A DNA stretch of 64,000 nt, taken from Astropecten irregularis (Eukaryota > Echinodermata > Asteroidea > Paxillosida > Astropectinidae). The stretch's first letter is position 1. Each line of letters opens with the position of its first letter. Both the position numbers and the translations under genes were made by a program. The DNA is taken from the NCBI GenBank assembly GCA_963971285.1, contig OZ020247.1, positions 8,700,614-8,764,613 on the forward strand. Reading direction: 5' to 3'. The notes under the pieces were generated by a model. The model was not told where the DNA came from. It saw nothing but the letters and a program-made list of their open reading frames with translations, and searched no databases. Shown here piece by piece: positions 47,701 through 56,700 of the stretch.

Positions 47701-50700
47701 CCGTAGGCAGGCCGAGGGTGGGTCATGTAATAAATGTATCAATACCTATTATAGGTGCTGAGAGAGCGACACCATGTAGGTATTGCGTTTCACTGGGGTA
47801 TTAACTCCGTGAGGCCAATTTTCAGAGCTGCTAAAGGCAAGCACAATGTTATTTTGCTTTAGCATGAAAGGTCTTCCATGATCAAACAGGATTACCAATC
47901 AAATTGTCATGTGATGTTTACTGCTTTTGACTTGTATTTGGTCATTGTTTGCTGAGCATAACATTCACAAGGAGTTTTGGCTGGCATACTGATTTTATTC
48001 TATATCAAGGTTTTTGGTGCATTATAAGCAAATTGGTGCTTAAAGGTTGAATCATACTTTGGTAAGAGACCAAAAAATAAATATTCACAGATTTACGTAT
48101 AACCTTCAGGTTACGAAGATGATGCTGGTAGAAACCTACCGTTAAAATGTTTCCGCCTGAAATGGTGTATTTATCCAGAAATTAGTAAAACAACGACCGA
48201 AAATCTTTTTGATCTTTTAAAAGATCAAAAATAAAAGAGAAAAGACTTAAGAAATGATGTGGCTGTTTTTCACTGTTTTCTCAAAAAGTGGGCACCGTAT
48301 GGGACTGAAATTTTCACAGATGACTGTTACTGTATCCGTGCTGATAATTTTGCCCATGAATCTGCATTTCTTTGATAAAAACCAAAGTATGATACTACCT
48401 TTAAGGGTAAACCACACTAAATAGCTCAAAAAACAATGCCCCTGATTATTATTATGTGTACCCTCATTTATTATTTTTTTTAAATATGCAATTTGTGGGG
48501 TCGTGCAATTAATATATTGTGTAATTATGACGGGTTATCACAAGCTGGGGGTTCAGTGCTTCAACCTGTTGTGGAGACTTGAGAAATGTTGGCTTAAAAT
48601 GTGGCCCTACATTGTTTTGAAAATGGAGGGTTGCTTCATGAAAACCGGCTGCAAGTTGGTTCAGGAAAATTTACATTTTGGGGGTTGTTCTTTTTGTCTT
48701 GGGCAATTAGCAAAAAATCTGATCGGCTAACATACTAAAATTTGAAAGGAATCGGACAGTTTGAATTATTGCACCAAACACTGAGAGACTCCTGGATGAG
48801 GTTTTTTGAACTGTGAAGTTGAGGTATTTTACACTAAAGTCAACAGGACACTAATAATTATTGCAAGCAATGCGCGCGGCAAGAGACAGCCATGCACTTA
48901 AAGAAAGGTGATGTGTAGTATAATTACCTCTCGTGAATGTCACCGTGTCGTCTCACACACCGAAAGTCTCGTGGGAAATTGTCAAAAAGAATGGACTCAA
49001 CTTGCATTCAGACTTTGCCCTCTGGTCTGTGTCCATAAACCCTAAGAGGCTCGATCATACGTGCTTCATTTGCCGAAATCGGCAGTCCGAAGCTAATATG
49101 TTTTCTTTTGCTGTCTAATATTTCCCATGAATAAATCATCGTCGAGCCTACGGAAATATCTGCCGAGTATATGGACCTACCCCCCCCCCCATGAATTGAC
49201 TTTTCAAAATTCAAGTGGAGCGGTGTTTGCATAAAGAGATGGCAGGGTGTATGCGTTCTTAGATGCGATCGGTGGGTTTTCTTATGTCTCTCCTCTTGTT
49301 ATCTTGATTGGCCTGGCGCGTTTCGATCCTAGCAGGATCTTTCTCAAAGGTTTAATGCTCTTGTTATCTCGTTCGTTCGGACGATCTTTCGAGATTCAGG
49401 GCATCTAGCTATACGGGTGATGCTATCGGCGGGGATTTAGGCCAATGTTATTTCCTATTTTTAGTGCGGTTGATCGGTATACGGAGACCTACTGCATTAG
49501 TAGCGTCATATCGAGGGGTGTTTGGTTAAGCCGCAGCGGGAACGAAGCGAGGTGTGTGACCGTGTAATTGCCATTTCGACCCGGTGTCAGATTTAATCGG
49601 CCGCCCGCTGCTGGGGGGGTTTTGAGCGGACAATCGCCGATAACATTCTGACAACTACAGCAGAGCTATAGGGAGCTGGTTTCCTCTAGAGCTGCCGAGG
49701 AGATGTCTTCGATAATAGTCTCCAAGCTGTTGCAGTCACACTTGTCGCCAAGTTGTTGCAGTACTGCTTTCGTCGCGATGGCGTGCAATACTTCATTTTG
49801 TCCAATTCTTCAAAAAAAAAAAAACCTCGCGATATTCGCGTTCGAGAAATTGATCAATGGAGTGAAATGACAACTTCTTTTCTCCTCAGGGTAAATGATA
49901 TCGTTCCGATCTCCCCCAGAATTCTGTTTATAGAATCGATGTCTAAAGTGCTGTGGCCTACCCAGTCCGCCGAGATATCCGGGACTTGATTCTCGCCACG
50001 GGAATGTTAGCACGTGCGTCACTGTGTAAAAACCCTCCAGCTAAAAGCTTCCCTCCATCCATAAGTAAAATGGATACCTGTGATGGTAGAGATGACTCGT
50101 CTCTGTGAGGCTACGAGCACTTACAAGAAAAACAATCTTCATTTACAGTACACCGACACCGTCGATGGTGAATGAGAGATTGGAAGTCCTGGTTCCGTCT
50201 CGTAAAACTTGCCCTTGCCTATAATGAAGCACAATAATTTCAATCTGAAACGATTCCGGCGGCAAAATTAATTTATAATAATTATAGTTAATCTATTTTG
50301 GCTAGACGCTATTTTACAAAGTGATGCGGTCACAGTGTGTGTTTCATTGCACGAAAATTAATCTTCAAAGCAAAACCTAGTATTTTTTTTTGGGGAGGCA
50401 GTGTTGAACTATGACTTCTATTCCTTCTATTTTTATCATATATTTTTTTGTTCAGTTTCAATAGGAAATTACACATGGTTCGCGAAATCTGATTTCGTTC
50501 TCTGTATGGAGGTTTTTCCTACCGCTATTTCATTTCCGTCTACATTAGTGGCCTTACACTATTATCACTGTGTGTCCACATTTAAAACATTATAACCTCG
50601 ACTAAAAAGCATACGTGCTTCAAAAATGCATTAGCCGATTTAAGGCCGACCGGACTTCTACAAAGAAAAAAAATCAATTTAAAATTGGAACTGACCACAA

Positions 50701-53700
50701 TTTAAAGAAATCCGGGAAGGTTTCAAAGGGAGCATTTAGGATTTGCAAGGCCTCCAAAATAATTATTGAGTTTGAGACAGAAAATGGACTTAACCGTTCG
50801 TAAACAGTGCAAATAGTCACCATGGGAAATCTTGGTTCATCAGATGCTGGGTTTTTCAAGGAAATCAAGATTCAGTGTCTTTTTCCAAAGATCGTTCGTC
50901 CGAACAAAGGACACCCTCACTATAAGTTGTTTTAGTTATCCCCTTTCACTCAAAGTATAAAGATGATGCTGCTAGAAACAAACCATTAAAATATTTACAC
51001 CTGAAATGCTGTATTTATCCAGAATAAGTAAAACAAGGACCAAAAACAGTTTTGATCTCGGGGTAAGATCAAAACCATTCTTCATGTTTTATAAGAAAAA
51101 TTGAGTCCGGTTTTTGCTATTTTCTCGTGACTCAGATGTCCGGTTGAGGTGAAATTTTTACAGGTTTATTATTTCATGTACATGTTTGACTGGACAAAGT
51201 ATGACCTTTACCGATCATGTATTATACCTTTAAGATAAAACTTAATGTACGTTGGCTCAAGGATAATAACATCTCAATAATGATTAAAACAACAAATGAG
51301 TGACTCAGTATTTTATTTCCCTTTTTTGGCATCGTGTGCGAATGCTTTTATCCACAACATTGTTAAGAACTTGCCCTTTTTACACACAAATCAATTTGCC
51401 TAAATAACTAGTGCCTTTGGGCTGGGGGATCTCAAACTTCAGCGCGTGACGTCATCAAAGGCTTTAGTAATAGTTCAAACATCCTTTTGTCTGTTTATGC
51501 GCCAGGTTTACACTATATTTGCCTGAAATTTAAAAGTAGTAAATAAATACCGTACCGTAAATATGATTTCTTTACTTGCAGTTTCATACGTTGCATAAGT
51601 GCGCCTTTGTTGCTTCTTCTGTTTTGTATTAGGACTCCAGAGTTCCATGCATGGTAACACTTTCTTGTTAAAAGTTAAAGAAAAAGACCGGTATTTACCT
51701 GTTTTGGCATTATGATACCACCTAATGGCTGCCATTGTACGTGCATCCTATCTCCATGGAAGTACAGGGTTAGGCCTACCACTCTGCAAATGTATTCGGG
51801 TTTCATCGATAAAAGCTTTAAGCCTATAACTTCGAAGGTCCATGGGATAGACATTATACACTGGCCTAAGGGCGACCATGTACATATAAGACCATGGGTC
51901 GATTTCACCAAACTCATCGTAACTTACTACATGTACCAATCATAGGACTTGTGATGCATTACAGCCCTATGTATATGGGTTATCCTTCGTAACCCGAGTT
52001 ACGATCAATAGTAGGGTTACAAGAAATCGACCCCAGCTAGTACACAGAAGCAGCGATTCCTCACGCTCACCAATATTTGAACACTCAATGTTTGAACATG
52101 TATTTTTTTTTTATAATTTGAAAACACCGACCTTCAGTGACAACTTCATACACGTATATTAGGCTCTTGCGTGATTTATCTTCTAAATTAATTGATTTTA
52201 ACTTTAAGGTAGTATCATACTTTGGTAAGAAACCAAAACAGATATGTTCACAGATTTACGTATAACTTACAGGGTATGAAGATGGTGGTGGTAGAATCAT
52301 ATCATTTAAATCTTTCCGCCTGAAATGGTGTATTTATCCAGAAATTAGTAAAACAACGGCCGAAAATCTTTTTGATCTTTTAAAAGATGGGCACATATGT
52401 GACTGCAATTTTCACTGATGACTGTTACTGTATCTGTCTTGATATTTTTGCCCATGAATCTGTATTTCTTTGATAAAAAAAACAAATCTTTAATGTATGG
52501 GTTTAATACGATATTACGAGTGGTTAAAATATGTTTGCAGTGTTTCCAACTTTCACCTGAAAATTTCATGGCATCGCATCGCGAGAGTATAATATTAGCG
52601 CTGTGTGAGAATTATACGAAACGAATGGTGAACATTCTTACGTTACCTTTATAAGGGGTCCATCATTTAATATGATCTAGTCAGAGTGATATCATTCTCT
52701 CCAGTGTCCTCAATTGAATGGATATTATTTGCCATTATTGTTATTTTTAAATTAACCTTCATCGATAATAAAATAGAAATAAATACACAGATGGATGACT
52801 TCTGCCTCTCAAATTCAATTACTCTAGATTGAAAGACGAAAAGAAGTTAGAAAGGCCGTTTACGTATAGAGTTATACATTTCCATGGGAAATTAATCGAC
52901 CAAGATTGCTAGGCGTAGACAGGAGAAAGAGTATGGCTATGTGATTTCAGGGCTGGATTCCAAATATCGTGTGCTTGTTTTTTTTCCATTATTTTGGTAT
53001 TCCACTTAACTTAAATTGAGTTTTAAAGGTAAATACAGATTCATGGGCAAAACTACCAAGACAGATACAGTAACAGTCATCTGTGAATATTCCAGTCCCA
53101 TACGGTGCCCACTTTTTTAGAAAACAGTGAAAAACAGCCACAGTATTTCTTAAGTCTTAAATTTGGTTCCAAACAGGTCTCTTTGAAAGATGAGCTTTCG
53201 TGTATAGCTGCTCTAGTAAATTTTAAAACAACTTAGAAAGGAAGAAATTCCCTGATGCTACAACAATCCGGCAATATTTGGAATGTATATGCCTTACCTT
53301 TTTGTTTGGCACAATGCTTGACTCCGCTTGCAAAAACAGATAGGTTTCAGAAATCAATAATATTGAATTACAGATCAAATATTTGTACGTGTTTTGCCAC
53401 ATCCGGTATCCAAATACAGATGTATATAAATACAGCGGATGCACCTGTCTAACAACATTTCACTTTACATCGTACGACTCTGCACACTCATCTTACAGCT
53501 GCTTCGTGTGCTTAGGCTATTGACACACCTTCCACGTATATGCAATGTATTGACTTTACAATCTTTACAAGCAAGGATGTTGTGACATTACCATGGTAAC
53601 ACCAACTCAACCCGATCTGTAGAGTTAAAACCGCTGAGGTAATAAATCACAGGTTTAATGAAGGACTTATTCTTCGAATGAAATCAAATACTTCTCATTA

Positions 53701-56700
53701 ATTTTGTTCCTTCAAATCAAACACAATAATATTACAATTACAATCAACACAACCATAAAGGTACTATCATACTTTGGTAACATACCGAAACAGAAATCTT
53801 CACAGATTTACAAATAACTTATAGGGTATAAAGATGGCGATTGTAGAAACAAAGTGTTAATTTCTTTGCTGCATATAATGCTGTATTTATTCAGAAAAGA
53901 GTAAAAACCAATGACCCCAAAACAATGTTGATCTTTTAAAGATAAAAAAAAAAACAGTGACAAGGTTTGAAAAAAATACGATGGCATTTTTTTGTAATGT
54001 TTTCTCAAAATGCGGGCACCATATTGGACTGAAAATATCACAGATAAATCATTGATATTTTCCCATGAGTCTTTTTTTCTTTAATAAAAACCAAAGTACA
54101 AGTAATAAACTTCTGCCTTCGATAAAGTCCCTGCTAGGATCAAAACGCGCCAGGCCCTCCTAAAAACCAACATTACCTTTGATGGACAAACTTGAATTTT
54201 CATTTGTCTTACTGTGATGCCCCTCACATTAAATTGCCACTGAAACATGTCAGGTTCCTTTCAATCATAAGGGCGCCCCTTTTTAATTCTGTGGTTCTCA
54301 TTTCCGACCGACCCATATTTTGGGCTCCGACCGAAGAAAAAAAACCTTTTTTTTTGCCGCCGACCCTGTCAGAATGGCATAATATAACAAAAATATGAAA
54401 ACAAAAAAATTCCCAGAATTTCTGGAGACAACATTTCTGGGAATTCTTTTATTTTTTGGCCAATAGACCTCCAATTTGTATACTTTTTATCACTGAAATA
54501 ATATTAAAATATTCAAACGCGATTACAGTGAATACAATGAACATCTGTGTACAAGACTGGCCTAAATGAATGAAGCAAGTCTAAACCTGGTACATTGACT
54601 CATTCACTCTCGATAGAGATGTGTTTATATTATCGCATAGCTCGTTGTGGGCCTAATGCAGTAACTAATGGTAAACGGGTACATAAAGCAAAACCTCGGC
54701 ATAAATATTTCACTGCAGTGCACCACGACTTCAATCTAAACATTCGATGCTGCAATGATCGTTAAAACAAAATAGAAGAATCGCCGTCCAGAAGCATTTT
54801 GGACTTTACAAATCTGAATAGTATCTGGCGCACAGACTGCTTTCGTTGCACATAAACACCCCGGTTGAATTTCGGCAAGAGCGCCAAAATTTGTAAACTG
54901 TTAAAAAAAATTTGGCGCTCTTGCCGAATGTCCCACTTTACTCCAAGCTTTCCGACGATCTGTTACAACCCTGCGCTTTAATCAAGCTTTGTTACGCTTT
55001 GGCGCCGTTGGTGTGAACTAAGCATAAACCGCGGCATTCGCCGTTGGTGTGAGCTAGGCATTAGGGAAATTCAAACGTGGGTGTTATGATGTGCAATGGA
55101 CGAAGTCTGTGCCTAAGTATTAAGATTGAATGTACAAAGGGCTTACATGTACTACCACTGTTGTTTTATACATCCAGCTGCTGCATGGATATTAACCAGG
55201 CTGTTGAAACCTAAATGTAGCTGAACACAAAAACAACTGCCAAGTGGATGGGATAGCCAGACAAAAATGTGTACTTCACATACAGAGAGAGAGGTGTATT
55301 ATTTCACGATTGTGTTATCAACCTCACTTTAATTTATTGAGTTTAATTTATTAAGTGCGAGCCTGCCTATACACAGAATATTGACATATTGAAATACACA
55401 CATGCATATCCCTCACGGGGTCTCTATCTTATATTTGCACGTTTTACAGGTCGTTGCATTTTCGACGACATTACTTTCTATTAAAGGTACAGTACAGGAT
55501 TGGTAACATACCTAAAACAGATTAACGTATAATGTGAAGATGATGCTGGCAGACACATACCGTTAACATTTATTATCGCCTGAAATGTTGTATTTATCCA
55601 GAAATTAGTAAAACAAAGACCGAAAACAGTTTTTATCTCGGGGTAACATTAAAACCATTCTTTTTGTTTTATAAGACAAATTGAGTCGGGTTATCGCTAT
55701 TTTCTCGTGATTCAGATGTCAGACTGAGCTCAAATTGTCACAGGCTTATTATCTCATGTACATTCTGGTTTGGACAGTGTGAGTGCTGCTATGTGACCTT
55801 TACCAATCATGTATTATACCTTTAAGCGTTAGAAACGTTCAAACTCAAGCTGTAGAAATCGTTACAATGTTCAGAATGTTTGAAATTAATATGTTTCGTC
55901 GTCTAGGGGGAAAAAGGGTCATGGTATTTATAAATTGAACAAATTAGATTTGCAAACCTCACGATACTGCCAAGTCGTGTTCAATTGAGCTCCATATATA
56001 GACCACGTACCACGGTTGATTGTAAGGAGCGATGAAATATAAATATAGTCTGGTTTTTATTCTGTATGTCGGTGAGTTTGGCTGCCGTGAGTTTTTTTTT
56101 TTCCCCAGAGAAGGTTTTTACGCGGTTTTAAGTTGCCCTTCCCGTATTCTGTTCTACTCGGTATTTTCAATTTTTGGTGTCTGACCTTGTATACGTATAC
56201 CTTATTGTTATTTATTTATGCAATTGAAACAAATAATTTGTGTTTCATATTATGCTACCAATTATTGTACAAATATGGTGCTCGGTTTTGTGTTGATAAC
56301 TTTTCTAATTTTTAATATGCAGGGCCCCTGCAAGGAAAACCAGTTTTGGACTGTTTTGGCATATCCCGGGTAAGTTAATGTAATTAACGAATATAATAGG
56401 CCTAAATAGATCAATAAATTGAGGTTGATGGTATTATATCACTTACCTGGGTTCGTATTGCCCTGTATATAAATCCGTACAACACGAGCATCACCCCGAA
56501 CGGTAGGAAGATGACCACCAGGCAATTAAAGCCCATGTATTTCATGTCAATGACCTCCATGAACATACAGGAGGGCTCCTTGGGCCGGCCTTTGTTCCAG
56601 CCGACCACCGGCAGAAAGCCGACGATACCGGCCAGAATCCAGGAGCCCACGATGGTGACAAGGGCCCGTCGCTTGGTCATGATCATCGGGTACTGGAGCG

